A stretch of 64,000 nt of DNA from an uncultured Bacillota bacterium (GTDB lineage Bacteria > Bacillota > Dehalobacteriia > UBA7702), in NCBI GenBank assembly GCA_934702375.1, contig CAKUYE010000008.1, positions 1 to 64,000 on the forward strand, read 5' to 3'. Under the pieces are notes generated by a model. The model worked only from the letters and a program-made list of their open reading frames with translations, was not told where the DNA came from and did not search any database. Both the position numbers and the translations under genes were made by a program. Every line of letters starts with the position of its first letter. Position 1 is the first letter of the stretch. This document shows, piece after piece, positions 43,221-51,506 of this stretch.

Positions 43221-44298
43221 GATGATGATCCTCCCCGTGTTGATGCTTATGACCATGGTGATAATGCTCTTCTTCATGATGTTCATGATGATGGTGACTG
43301 CCTTCCACATCATGCAAATGATGGTGATGATTTTTTCCATGGTGATGGTGATGACCTTCACTATCCGCAGGGATTTTAACACAACGCACCGTACCATCGC
43401 GAACAACGCGAACATGGACATCCCCCTTACACTCTTCATCTGCCATTTCACAACGAGGAGCAAAAGGACAGCCCTCGGGCATATCCTTTACATAAGGCTG
43501 AGCTCCGGGCAAAGATTGAAAACCATTTTGAGGCAATGCACGCCAAAGAGCCTTTGTATAAGGATGGCGCAGCAAATTTTCATCCTGAAAATCACTGACC
43601 AAAGCTTCCTCAACCGTGGTGCCGGCATAAAATACGGCAATACGGTCGGCAACTTCCAAAGCAAGCTCAATATCATGGGTGATTAAAAGCACGCCGTTTC
43701 CTTTATCTGCAAAAGCTCTGAAATCTTCCATGGCCTTTTTCGCCAAAGGCAGATCCAAACCGGGGGTCGGCTCATCGGCAATGATCAAGCGAGGGTCCTC
43801 CATTAAAACAGAAGAAAGCAATACACGGCGAGCCATCCCACCGGAGAGTTCAAAGGGGTACAGATCTTCTGTCTTTCGATCCAGCTGGAAATGAGAGAAA
43901 AGGCTGCGTTGGCGCTCTGCAACCTCTTTTTCCTTACGATTGCGGCGAACCGCCTTACCCACCTTTTGTAAGGGGTCAAGGTAGGTCGTGCTTTGAGGAA
44001 CAAGAGCAATTTTTTTCCCGCGGAGGGCAACAATATCTTCCGGCGTAAGGAGCTTATCTTCAAACCAAATATCCGCGGAAACATCTGCATTGGCCGGCAA
44101 CAGCCCCAATACCGCATGAGCCAAAAGACTTTTCCCGGAACCGGAGGAACCTACGACAGCAACAATCTCGCCGGCATGAACGGAAACATTCAGATCTGAA
44201 ATCACTTTTAACTCAATTTGGTGCATCCCTTTTTCATACTGTAAAAAGGAAACATTCAGATGTTCGATTTCTAAAATATGTTCGTGATGATGGTTCAT
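43210..44298 (-). CDS. ABC transporter ATP-binding protein (NikD/OppD-like) with His-rich tail
   Basis: 362 residues. Walker A GSSGSGKS, signature LSGGMARR and Walker B LIIADEPT define the ATPase. The Opp-type C-terminal segment EGCPFAPRCEMADEECKGD follows. The last 45 residues are strikingly rich in histidine (runs of 3-5 His, about 25 in all), and the N-terminus begins MNHHHEH. Such tails bind Ni, Co or Zn, supporting a metal role for this operon, probably storage or sensing at the cytoplasmic face. It starts 9 bases after the NikC-like permease gene. The repetitive His codons explain several spurious antisense frames here. Confidence 0.92.
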   Translation of the reverse strand: MNHHHEHILEIEHLNVSFLQYEKGMHQIELKVISDLNVSVHAGEIVAVVGSSGSGKSLLAHAVLGLLPANADVSADIWFEDKLLTPEDIVALRGKKIALVPQSTTYLDPLQKVGKAVRRNRKEKEVAERQRSLFSHFQLDRKTEDLYPFELSGGMARRVLLSSVLMEDPRLIIADEPTPGLDLPLAKKAMEDFRAFADKGNGVLLITHDIELALEVADRIAVFYAGTTVEEALVSDFQDENLLRHPYTKALWRALPQNGFQSLPGAQPYVKDMPEGCPFAPRCEMADEECKGDVHVRVVRDGTVRCVKIPADSEGHHHHHGKNHHHHLHDVEGSHHHHEHHEEEHYHHGHKHQHGEDHHHES

Positions 44299-44307
44299 GA
44301 TTTCACC

Positions 44308-45177
44308 TCATTCCTGGGCACTGTGGGGATCCAGAAGCTTCCGCAAGCAACCGCCGGCAAGATTGAAAAGAACAACGATGCCGAGTAATGCCAACCCCGG
44401 GAAGAAGGCCAACCACCACATGCCGATGGAAAGATATTGCATACTTTCTGCCAAAATAATACCAATGGCAGGCTGTTCCGGTGTAAGACCAAATCCTAAA
44501 AAGGTGATACTTGCTTCGTGGAGAATTGCATGAGGGAAAAGAAGCACCAGACCGACAAGAAACTGAGGGAACACATGGGGGATCATATGCTTTACCGCAA
44601 TTTGCCAGGGTCTTTGTCCCATTTTTGCTGCAATTTTAATATATTGTGCTTCCTTCAGCTGTAAGATCTCACCACGAATTACACGGGTAAGAGAGGGCCA
44701 ATGAGTCAAAGCTACACCAATGGTAACACCCCAAAATCCCTTTCCCAAGGCGTAAGAGATCAATACGAGAAGTACGATATGAGGAATCCCCATCATCAGA
44801 TCAACAAACCAGGTCACAACGGTATCGACCTTTTTCCCCAGCAACGCTGAAGCACTGCCCAAAACACCTGCAACGATCGCACTAACCACCGATGCCGCCA
44901 GGCCAATCAAAATGCTGGTGGAAAGGCCTTTGATCGTCCGGGCAAACATATCTCTGCCCAATTGATCGGTGCCGAAAAGATGACTAAAGGTCGGTGCAAT
45001 ATATTTTGCCGAAAGATCCGAAGTTACGGCAACATTACCACAGATAAGGCCCCCGATAATGATGGAAAAAAGGAGGATACAGCATATGGAAAAAACGGCG
45101 ATGGTCTTTTTTCTTTGATTAATTTTTTTCCGTTTGGCACGCATCAGTACCGATACGGAGTAACTATTTTCAGCCAA
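44308..45177 (-). CDS. ABC transporter permease (NikC/OppC-like)
   Basis: 289 residues with about six membrane helices. The N-terminal region before the transmembrane domain has FGTDQLGRDMFARTIKGLSTSILIGL, typical of OppC/DppC/NikC. The EAA loop is EAQYIKIAAKMGQRPWQIAVKHMIPHVFPQFLV. It overlaps the upstream permease gene by 8 bases, indicating coupled translation. With the partner permease it forms the membrane channel for the solute delivered by the lipoprotein at 46183-47769. Substrate is inferred to be nickel (or a nickel chelate) from the neighbours, but peptide transport cannot be excluded from sequence. Confidence 0.9.
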   Translation of the reverse strand: MAENSYSVSVLMRAKRKKINQRKKTIAVFSICCILLFSIIIGGLICGNVAVTSDLSAKYIAPTFSHLFGTDQLGRDMFARTIKGLSTSILIGLAASVVSAIVAGVLGSASALLGKKVDTVVTWFVDLMMGIPHIVLLVLISYALGKGFWGVTIGVALTHWPSLTRVIRGEILQLKEAQYIKIAAKMGQRPWQIAVKHMIPHVFPQFLVGLVLLFPHAILHEASITFLGFGLTPEQPAIGIILAESMQYLSIGMWWLAFFPGLALLGIVVLFNLAGGCLRKLLDPHSAQE

Positions 45178-46168
45178 TGCTATGCCCCCTTCTGATCCGC
45201 GGATCTACGACACCGTAAAGAATATTGGCAATGAGATTGCCGGCAAAAACAAAACAGGCAGATACCATAGCGATGCCGACGAGTAAGGCAGCATCGCCAC
45301 CCAAACCGGCGGTAATGGCAGCTTGGCCCATTCCCGGGTAGGAAAAGACCTGTTCTACTAAAACGGAACCGCCAAAAATTTCACTGATGGAACCGAATTG
45401 CAGGGTTATGGCAGGTAAAAGCAGGTTGCGCAAAGCATGATGACGTACAGCCTGTGCCTTTGTTTCTCCCCGGGCAATGGCAAAGAGGAAATAATCACTT
45501 TCCGTAATATCAATCACTTTTTCTCTGGTGTGAAGAGCGATATTTGCTACACCGATAACACTTAATGTCAATGCCGGTAAAATCAAATGATAAAGTCGAT
45601 CCGTTAAGCTGACTTCAGAAGCGGAAACGCCAATTGGCACACTCATGCCCATAGGAAACCAGCCAAGCCAAACGGCAAATACCATAAGGATCAATAATCC
45701 CAACCAAAAGGTGGGAACCGCCGCCAAAGTCAAAGAATATCCCTGAATCAATCGATCTGCCAGCTTACCTCGGTGCATTCCCGCAACAATACCCATCGTA
45801 AGGCCAATGATGCCGGACAAAATCCAGGCAGTGATCATCAATAAAAGAGAATTGAAAAATCGCTCCCCAATCACTTCGGTTACCGGGCGATTATAGCGCA
45901 AAGAAGTACCCCAATCACCGTGAATCACACCATTGACCCAATGAACATACTTTTCAGTGACAGGAGTATCCACTCCCCAATACTCTTCAAGCTGCGCTCT
46001 TTTTTCGGCACTCATATTTACATAGGCCGCTTGCCCCGTATTCATTTTTACAGGATCAATGGGAGAAACGGCAACAAGAAGAAAGGTCATCATACTGATT
46101 GCAATAAGCAACAGAATAAATTTTACCGCTTGTTTCCCAATAAAGGCAGACAGTCGATTGCTGTGCAT
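45170..46168 (-). CDS. ABC transporter permease (NikB/OppB-like)
   Basis: 332 residues with about six membrane helices. It shows the OppB/NikB pattern: an N-terminal helix, a long outer loop (MSAEKRAQLEEYWGVDTPVTEKYVHWVNGVIHGDWGTSLRYNRPV), the EAA loop TESDYFLFAIARGETKAQAVRHHALRNLLLPAITL, and the C-terminal YGVVDPRIR. It begins 14 bases after the solute-binding protein gene and overlaps the next permease by 8 bases. It is the partner of the NikC-like protein. Confidence 0.92.
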   Translation of the reverse strand: MHSNRLSAFIGKQAVKFILLLIAISMMTFLLVAVSPIDPVKMNTGQAAYVNMSAEKRAQLEEYWGVDTPVTEKYVHWVNGVIHGDWGTSLRYNRPVTEVIGERFFNSLLLMITAWILSGIIGLTMGIVAGMHRGKLADRLIQGYSLTLAAVPTFWLGLLILMVFAVWLGWFPMGMSVPIGVSASEVSLTDRLYHLILPALTLSVIGVANIALHTREKVIDITESDYFLFAIARGETKAQAVRHHALRNLLLPAITLQFGSISEIFGGSVLVEQVFSYPGMGQAAITAGLGGDAALLVGIAMVSACFVFAGNLIANILYGVVDPRIRRGHSIG

Positions 46169-46182
46169 GTTACATTAACTCC

Positions 46183-47769
46183 TTATTTCCAGGACCATTG
46201 GTCTACGTTATTTACAAGAGACCAGCCATGACCATGGGGATGAATCTTCTGTTCTGCAACATTTAATCCATCACGACTAAAGTAAAGATGGTCAATATTT
46301 TCCAACCATACCCAAGTGCAAGCTCCTTCGGTAGATACCAGTTCCATAGCTTCCTGATAAGCTGCATAGGAGCGATCCATATCGGTGGTGCTTACCGCTT
46401 CGTCCAAAATGGCATCCACCTCATCACTGTTATAGCAGGCGTAGTTACCCCAAGCAGTGCTGTAAAGCAAGTTATATAATTCCGTGGGAGAGTTGGAACC
46501 CCATCCCCAAAGGATAGCATCGGAATATTCATGGGAATAGATTACATCCCAACTTTCTCCGATTACAGTTACATCAATTCCAATTTCTTTCATTTGGTTG
46601 GCAAATTCCGTAGCCAATGCCTGACGTACCGAATCCCCGGCAGAGTAATACAGATTGAAAGCGGCTTTTAACCCGTCTTTTTCCAAAATGCCGTCATTAT
46701 CGGTATCTTTCCAGCCGCCATCAGCCAAAATTTGCTTTGCTTTTTTCACATCGGTTTTCACTGCGATCTTATCCGAAGCCCAGGGCATACCGTCGCAAAC
46801 GCTAAAGGCCGGAGTACCATAGCCATTCAGTACATTTTCCGCCATAGAATCACGGTCTACAGCATAGCTCATCGCCTTGCGAATATTGATATCACAGGTT
46901 ACATCATTGCCGGCTTCATAGGTATTGTCCCCATCGGCTTTTGTGGAACCCGAAGGAATACAGGGGAAAGAAATACCGCGGCTATCCACCGAATCATAAG
47001 CCACCAACTGATAGCCGTCTACTTTAAGATTACTGTAGGTTGCAGAGGTATAAACAATATCTGCTTCGCCGGATTTTGCCGCAGCAAGGGCGGCATCTTC
47101 TTCCATAAAGAGAATCGTGACCTTTTGCATTTTCGGTGCTTCGCCATAATAATCGGGATTTGCTTCTAAAATGACCTGCTGACCTTTATCCCACTGTTTC
47201 AGCATATACCGACCGGAGCCAATGGGATTTACAGCATAGTTTTTGTCATAGGCATTTTCCGGAACGATACCGATAACCGCAATGGTATATAAAATAGAAT
47301 TGTTCGGTTCCGTCAAATGCAATTCCACTGTAGTATCATCTACAGCAACCGCTTCTTCCATAGTAGAAAGATCCACAGCCGTACCGCTGGAGGCTTTTAC
47401 CTGATTAAAAGTAAAGGCAACATCCTTTGCGGTGAGAGGCTCACCGTTGGTGAATTTTACATCATCCCGAATCTTAAAGGTCCAGGTTTTACCATCGGCA
47501 GAAGAACTGTAATCGGTAGCAAGGTCATTTACGATATTCATATTGATATCGGTAGTAACAAGGGTGCTTTGGATCAGGGGTTCGTGAACATGGTCGCCGC
47601 TGCCCCATCCGAGGATCGGGTCAAAGCCGGTTTCCGGTTCTGAACCTGTTGTCATAGCAACCACCACATCGGTACGATCACTGTTATCCACCTTTGCTTT
47701 GCTGCCGCAAGCCGCAAAAGCAAACAAAGCAACCAAGCACAGAGAAAATGTGATTATTCTTTTTTTCAT
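46183..47769 (-). CDS. ABC transporter substrate-binding lipoprotein (Opp/Nik family 5)
   Basis: 528 residues. A lipoprotein signal peptide ends with AFAAC (Cys21 becomes lipidated), then a family 5 solute-binding fold follows: WTFKIRDDVKFTNGEPLTAKDVAFTFNQV near residue 95, NPIGSGRYMLKQW near 180 and INIRKAMSYAVDRDSM near 295. The C-terminal end has IHPHGHGW, His-rich and near the expected ligand pocket entrance. It should capture the solute outside the membrane. Placement after CooT and DUF3842 and before a His-tailed ATPase makes nickel (perhaps chelated) the most likely cargo. Peptides remain possible. Confidence 0.9.
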   Translation of the reverse strand: MKKRIITFSLCLVALFAFAACGSKAKVDNSDRTDVVVAMTTGSEPETGFDPILGWGSGDHVHEPLIQSTLVTTDINMNIVNDLATDYSSSADGKTWTFKIRDDVKFTNGEPLTAKDVAFTFNQVKASSGTAVDLSTMEEAVAVDDTTVELHLTEPNNSILYTIAVIGIVPENAYDKNYAVNPIGSGRYMLKQWDKGQQVILEANPDYYGEAPKMQKVTILFMEEDAALAAAKSGEADIVYTSATYSNLKVDGYQLVAYDSVDSRGISFPCIPSGSTKADGDNTYEAGNDVTCDINIRKAMSYAVDRDSMAENVLNGYGTPAFSVCDGMPWASDKIAVKTDVKKAKQILADGGWKDTDNDGILEKDGLKAAFNLYYSAGDSVRQALATEFANQMKEIGIDVTVIGESWDVIYSHEYSDAILWGWGSNSPTELYNLLYSTAWGNYACYNSDEVDAILDEAVSTTDMDRSYAAYQEAMELVSTEGACTWVWLENIDHLYFSRDGLNVAEQKIHPHGHGWSLVNNVDQWSWK

Positions 47770-47783
47770 TCGTTTGTTTCTCC

Positions 47784-47978
47784 TTAAATTTCTTCCAATA
47801 AAATTTTATGATCGACTAATTGGAGCTCTTTGATTTTTGCTTTTAAAATTTTACGTTCACCAAAAATACTTTCCAACATAAGCCCGTCCGGCGTAGGTAA
47901 TACCGTATCAACGGCACATAACAGCTCTTCATAGTCATCTTTATTCTTTCTTTTAAGGTAGGCATTTGCTTCACACAT
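47784..47978 (-). CDS. CooT-family nickel-binding protein
   Basis: 64 residues from ATG 47978, which has AAAGGAG nine bases upstream. The start MCEANAYL with Cys2 and the end ALKAKIKELQLVDHKILLEE-like text (KILKAKIKELQLVDHKILLE) match the CooT family, small dimeric proteins that bind one Ni(II) through Cys2 and were first linked to carbon monoxide dehydrogenase maturation. It overlaps the DUF3842 gene by 8 bases and is 14 bases ahead of the solute-binding protein gene. No CODH genes are in the window, so here it probably buffers imported nickel. Confidence 0.88.
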   Translation of the reverse strand: MCEANAYLKRKNKDDYEELLCAVDTVLPTPDGLMLESIFGERKILKAKIKELQLVDHKILLEEI

Positions 47979-48414
47979 AATTTTTAGCTCCTTTCCCATA
48001 TTTCATTTCATAAATTTCGGCAACTTTCGCTACCAATTTTTCGATTTGATGAGGCACCGGTTCCGACTCCACACCGATCAACGTTACTTTATTGCGATTG
48101 ATTGGCAAAAGAATCTTCTGCGCTTCGGACTCACCGATAGCAGCAACCATTTTTGCGGTAACTTCACCACACATACTTCCGGAAATAAGAATTGCTATGG
48201 ATCCAATGATTACATCTACACGATTTGCCATAAAAACAATGGCATTTTCTCCGGCAGCAGCTTCATTTGCTCCGGCCTTTAAAATGGCGCCCATGGCAAT
48301 GGCATTGGTTCCCAATCCATAAATTTTTACATCCTCCGGCAAACGGTCACGAAGTGCCGCAGTCATATGGCGGCCGATACCGCCGCCCTGACCGTCTATC
48401 ACTGCTATTTTCAT
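47971..48414 (-). CDS. DUF3842 family protein
   Basis: 147 residues. The N-terminal IAVIDGQGGGIGRHMTAAL, then GTNAIAMGAILKAGANEAAAGENAIV, and ILLPINRNKVTLIGVE agree with the DUF3842 family, which looks like a small Rossmann-type fold but has no assigned function. It is the first gene of the CooT-ABC operon. GGAGG precedes the ATG at 48414. The 160-base leader carries a promoter and an early terminator, so the operon may be attenuated. Clustering with CooT and nickel uptake points to a part in nickel handling, but this is inference. Confidence 0.85.
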   Translation of the reverse strand: MKIAVIDGQGGGIGRHMTAALRDRLPEDVKIYGLGTNAIAMGAILKAGANEAAAGENAIVFMANRVDVIIGSIAILISGSMCGEVTAKMVAAIGESEAQKILLPINRNKVTLIGVESEPVPHQIEKLVAKVAEIYEMKYGKGAKNYV

Positions 48415-48433
48415 TTGGCCCTCCTTAAAAGAA

Positions 48434-48458
48434 ACAAAAAAACACGCAAAACTGCGTG
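48434..48458 (-). terminator. Leader terminator (attenuator) before DUF3842-CooT-ABC operon
   Basis: CACGC and GCGTG pair around AGTTTT, followed by TTTTTTTG on the minus strand, 20 bases before the first start codon. Transcription must pass it to reach the operon. Confidence 0.75.
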
Positions 48459-48576
48459 CTTCCTTAACACTTTTATGAGACTACTGTCCTCAATTCCATG
48501 CTTCTATTACTTTTTTAAAACTTATTTCTTTCATGGCAGAGCCATCAGGAGCTACATACTCCCATTGATTATCTAC

Positions 48577-48605
48577 ATTATATCGACACAAAAAAGAAAA
48601 GTCAA
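48577..48605 (-). promoter_or_regulatory. Sigma-70-type promoter of the DUF3842-CooT-ABC operon
   Basis: Minus strand TTGACT, 17-base spacer, TATAAT. About 110 bases of leader lie between it and the attenuator; they contain two short hairpins (GGGAG/CTCC and ATGGC/GCCAT) and a short open frame ending MKEISFKKVIEAWN. Confidence 0.8.
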
Positions 48606-48700
48606 GAAAGCATTTGAAAGCTTGGCAGATTTTCCGTAATTTCATAAGAAAATCGACATATAAAATGCCTTAGACAGCAAAATCACCATCCTTTTCCATA

Positions 48701-48729
48701 TTGCAATTTCTGAAACTTTATTATATGAT
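48701..48729 (+). promoter_or_regulatory. Sigma-70-type promoter of larE-larC-HAD
   Basis: TTGCAA, 17-base spacer, TATGAT, 71 bases before the larE ATG. Divergent from the nickel-import operon promoter at 48577. Confidence 0.8.
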
Positions 48730-48800
48730 AGTTACAAGAATACATCTTACGCCTGATAAAAAGATTCATAAACAAAAGAGATTATTTCTGAGGAACAAAA

Positions 48801-49610
48801 ATGACAGACTTCTTTTCAAAAAAAGAGAAATTAAACAGGATTATCATGGAAATTGAAAATCCTGTTGTAGCATACTCCGGCGGAGTCGATAGCTCTCTAT
48901 TAACAGCTCTTGCTTTTCGTTATCATAAGGACACAGCTCTTGCAGTATTTGCATCAACACCTTTTATTGATGAAGATGAGCTGGAATATGCAAAAAAACA
49001 AGCAGATAAAAAAAATTGGAAGATGCAAGTCGTAACGGTAGATCCCTTCGTATTGCCTGAAGTACGAACAAATACCAAAGAACGCTGCTACTATTGTAAA
49101 ACAATGATCCTCTCTGAGCTAAAAAAGGAAGTAGATGCTCCGGGAGCATTCACTTTTTTAGAAGGCAGCAATTTTGATGATGAAAAACATTTTCGGCCGG
49201 GAGCACGAGCCGTAAAAGAACAGGGCTTTTTAAGCCCTCTGCTTGAAGCTGAATTTACCAAAGAAGATGTACGCCGCTATGCTTCCGCTATGCTGCTCCC
49301 GGCAGCAGATAAACCTTCCCGCCCTTGTTTATTAACGAGGTTTCCTTACCATATGGAAAGCGGCATTAAACCGGAAGTTTTAAATAAAATCAAAGAAGGG
49401 GAGCATCTTCTCAGCAAAGCATTAACCGATAATTTTCGACTGCGTTACGTCGATGACCATACCGCACGGATCGAAGCATCTTTGCGCAATCAGGGATACT
49501 TACGGGAGCATCCCGAATTATTAAAAAAGATCCCCTTTGATACCATTATTATTGATAAAGAACCTTTCCAAAGTGGCAGCTTTGACCGAAAGAAGGATAA
49601 ATATCTATGA
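48801..49610 (+). CDS. larE: LarE, nickel-pincer cofactor sulfur transferase
   Basis: 269 residues. The ATP-PPase loop is AYSGGVDSS (24-32). LarE adds sulfur to the pyridinium dicarboxylate precursor of the nickel-pincer nucleotide. The Lactobacillus enzyme gives up its own single Cys176; this protein has that cysteine (Cys176 in KPSRPCLLTRFPY) and also Cys96 and Cys99 in RCYYCK. Three cysteines are the mark of LarE forms that bind a [4Fe-4S] cluster and are not consumed. The stop overlaps the larC start by ATGA. AGGA precedes the ATG at 48801. Confidence 0.93.
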   Translation: MTDFFSKKEKLNRIIMEIENPVVAYSGGVDSSLLTALAFRYHKDTALAVFASTPFIDEDELEYAKKQADKKNWKMQVVTVDPFVLPEVRTNTKERCYYCKTMILSELKKEVDAPGAFTFLEGSNFDDEKHFRPGARAVKEQGFLSPLLEAEFTKEDVRRYASAMLLPAADKPSRPCLLTRFPYHMESGIKPEVLNKIKEGEHLLSKALTDNFRLRYVDDHTARIEASLRNQGYLREHPELLKKIPFDTIIIDKEPFQSGSFDRKKDKYL

Positions 49611-50797
49611 AAATTGCCTATATTGACCCTGTTGGTGGCATCGCAGGGGATATGCTTCTGGGAGCACTCCTGGATTGTTTTGGAAAAGAGGAAGAAGATT
49701 ATGTGCTCCAAAACTTGCGCCGTCTGCCTTTGCCTTCCTGGCAGTGGCAACGAAAGATCGAAATAAGACAAGGATTCGGCGGTACAAAAATTGACTTTGC
49801 TGTGCCCCAGGAAAAGAATCATCGTCACCTTAACGATATCAAAAACATCATTGAAAAAGCTTGTTTTCCTAAAGCAGTGGAAAGCCGCTGTTTCAAAACA
49901 TTTGATCTTTTAGCCGAAGCCGAGGAAAAAGCTCATCGCATGAAAAAAGAAGACATTCATTTTCATGAAGTTGGCGCCATGGATACGATATTAGATATTT
50001 GTGGTTCTGTATTGCTTTTGGAATATCTTGGTATCGAAAAAATATACGCTTCACCTTTGCCCATAGGAAAAGGAACGGTTCACTGCGCTCATGGAAATAT
50101 TCCCATACCGGCGCCGGCCCTTACAGAGCTTTTAAAAGACACCGAAATCAGGTCCGTAGATATTAACGGAGAGACCGTAACACCTACAGGGATTGCAATT
50201 TTAAAAGCATATCGCTGTATTTTTTCTCCTTTTCCAAAGATGAAAATATTAAATTCCGGCTGCGGATGCGGAACAAAGGATTTTTTCATTCCAAATTTAC
50301 TGCGTGTATTCATTGGCATTGCCGAAGAATTGATGGAACCGGATATTTATCGCCTGGAATGTACCATCGATGATATGACCGGTGAGGAACTCGGCAATGT
50401 TTGGGAAAAAATTGCCGATGCCGGGGCAAATGATATGTATTACACACCTGTTTTTATGAAAAAAGGGCGTCCGGCTGTCAAACTGACTGTATTAACGGAA
50501 AAATCATCATTACACAAAGTGGAAGAGGCAATTTTTCATCACACAGCAACTTTAGGGATGATCCGCACTACCGCAGTGCGCAGCATTATGAAACGCTATT
50601 TTGAAAAAATACCTACGCCCTACGGTGAAATCACCTATAAAGTTGCTGAAATCGGCAATATAAAAAAAGCAAAAGCAGAATTTGAGGAGCTGAAAAAAAT
50701 TTCTCTTGAAAACAATATCTCTGTAAGAGAAGCACGTCAAATTTGCGACCATTTTTATTTCAAGTCAAAAGAGGATGAAAGCGAGGCATTTTTATGA
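49607..50797 (+). CDS. larC: LarC, nickel insertion protein for the nickel-pincer cofactor
   Basis: 396 residues. IAYIDPVGGIAGDMLLGALLD opens the protein; HFHEVGAMDTILDICG and GCGCGTKDF follow, and the C-terminal half is RLECTIDDMTGEELGNVWEKIADAGANDMYYTPVFMKKGRPAV. LarC uses CTP to insert nickel into the thiolated precursor. In Lactobacillus plantarum two frames are joined by ribosomal frameshifting; here both parts lie in a single frame. It overlaps both neighbours by ATGA, indicating tight translational coupling in larE-larC-HAD. Confidence 0.94.
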   Translation: MKIAYIDPVGGIAGDMLLGALLDCFGKEEEDYVLQNLRRLPLPSWQWQRKIEIRQGFGGTKIDFAVPQEKNHRHLNDIKNIIEKACFPKAVESRCFKTFDLLAEAEEKAHRMKKEDIHFHEVGAMDTILDICGSVLLLEYLGIEKIYASPLPIGKGTVHCAHGNIPIPAPALTELLKDTEIRSVDINGETVTPTGIAILKAYRCIFSPFPKMKILNSGCGCGTKDFFIPNLLRVFIGIAEELMEPDIYRLECTIDDMTGEELGNVWEKIADAGANDMYYTPVFMKKGRPAVKLTVLTEKSSLHKVEEAIFHHTATLGMIRTTAVRSIMKRYFEKIPTPYGEITYKVAEIGNIKKAKAEFEELKKISLENNISVREARQICDHFYFKSKEDESEAFL

Positions 50798-51438
50798 TTC
50801 ATAATTTTTTTTTTGATTTTGACGGCACAGTAGGGAATACCATAGAAGGCATTACGATCACCCTAAAAAAAACAAAAGAAGTTATGGGATATACCTATGA
50901 TATGGCGGAAGCAATTTCTCTGGTGGGGACACCTCTCATTGCTATGGGTGAAAAACTCTGCGGCCCGGACAAGGCAGAAGAATTTACGACATCCTATCGT
51001 AGGGAATACATTACCTGGGGAGCAGATAAAATCAGTTTTTTTGACGGTATTCAGGACCTTTTAGTCATGTTAAACGAAAAGAATTTGCACTGTGCCATCG
51101 TCACATCCAAAATGAAAGATTCTTTACTAAATAATTTGACCCAGCTAAATGCCCACCGTTATTTTGATGTATTGGTAACAAAAGAATCCACAAAAATTTT
51201 TAAACCAAATCCCGATCCGGTCGAATTTGCATTAAAATCTCTTCACGCAGAAAAAAACGATGCGGTAATGATCGGAGACACTCGCTTTGATATTCTTGCA
51301 GGAAAAGCTGCCGGTGTCAAGACCATTGGTGTAACCTGGGGATTTGATCCAAAACACGTCATAGAAGAAGTTAAGCCCGATTATATTGCAGAAACCGGTA
51401 CGGAACTTATAAAAATATGCGAAGGGCTTGCTAACTAA
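50794..51438 (+). CDS. HAD-family phosphatase (Gph-like)
   Basis: 214 residues. Motif I is FDFDGTVGNT (residues 7-16), with both catalytic Asp residues. A helical cap domain follows (VGTPLIAMGEKLCG), then motif II VTSKMK, the Lys in KESTKIFKPNPDPV and motif IV VMIGDTRFDILAGKAAGVKTIGV. Phosphoglycolate phosphatases and other small-molecule phosphatases have this form. The ATG overlaps larC by 4 bases, so the enzyme may act on a phosphorylated cofactor intermediate or by-product. This link is inference only. Confidence 0.88.
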   Translation: MIHNFFFDFDGTVGNTIEGITITLKKTKEVMGYTYDMAEAISLVGTPLIAMGEKLCGPDKAEEFTTSYRREYITWGADKISFFDGIQDLLVMLNEKNLHCAIVTSKMKDSLLNNLTQLNAHRYFDVLVTKESTKIFKPNPDPVEFALKSLHAEKNDAVMIGDTRFDILAGKAAGVKTIGVTWGFDPKHVIEEVKPDYIAETGTELIKICEGLAN

Positions 51439-51456
51439 TTTTTCAAATGAAATCGT

Positions 51457-51506
51457 TGCATTTCAAAATGTATTTTACCCATATATTTTGAAATGCACTT
51501 TTTTTA
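51457..51506 (+). terminator. Rho-independent terminator after larE-larC-HAD
   Basis: TGCATTTCAAAAT and ATTTTGAAATGCA (13 bp) flank a 15-base loop, followed by CTTTTTTT. It reaches the stop codon of the convergent gene. Confidence 0.9.

Noticed and set aside
43221..43463. N-terminal extension of the last ABC ATPase gene
   Set aside because: It is an out-of-frame reading of the His-rich codons of the upstream gene; the ATG at 43220 has a good ribosome site and gives the normal N-terminus.
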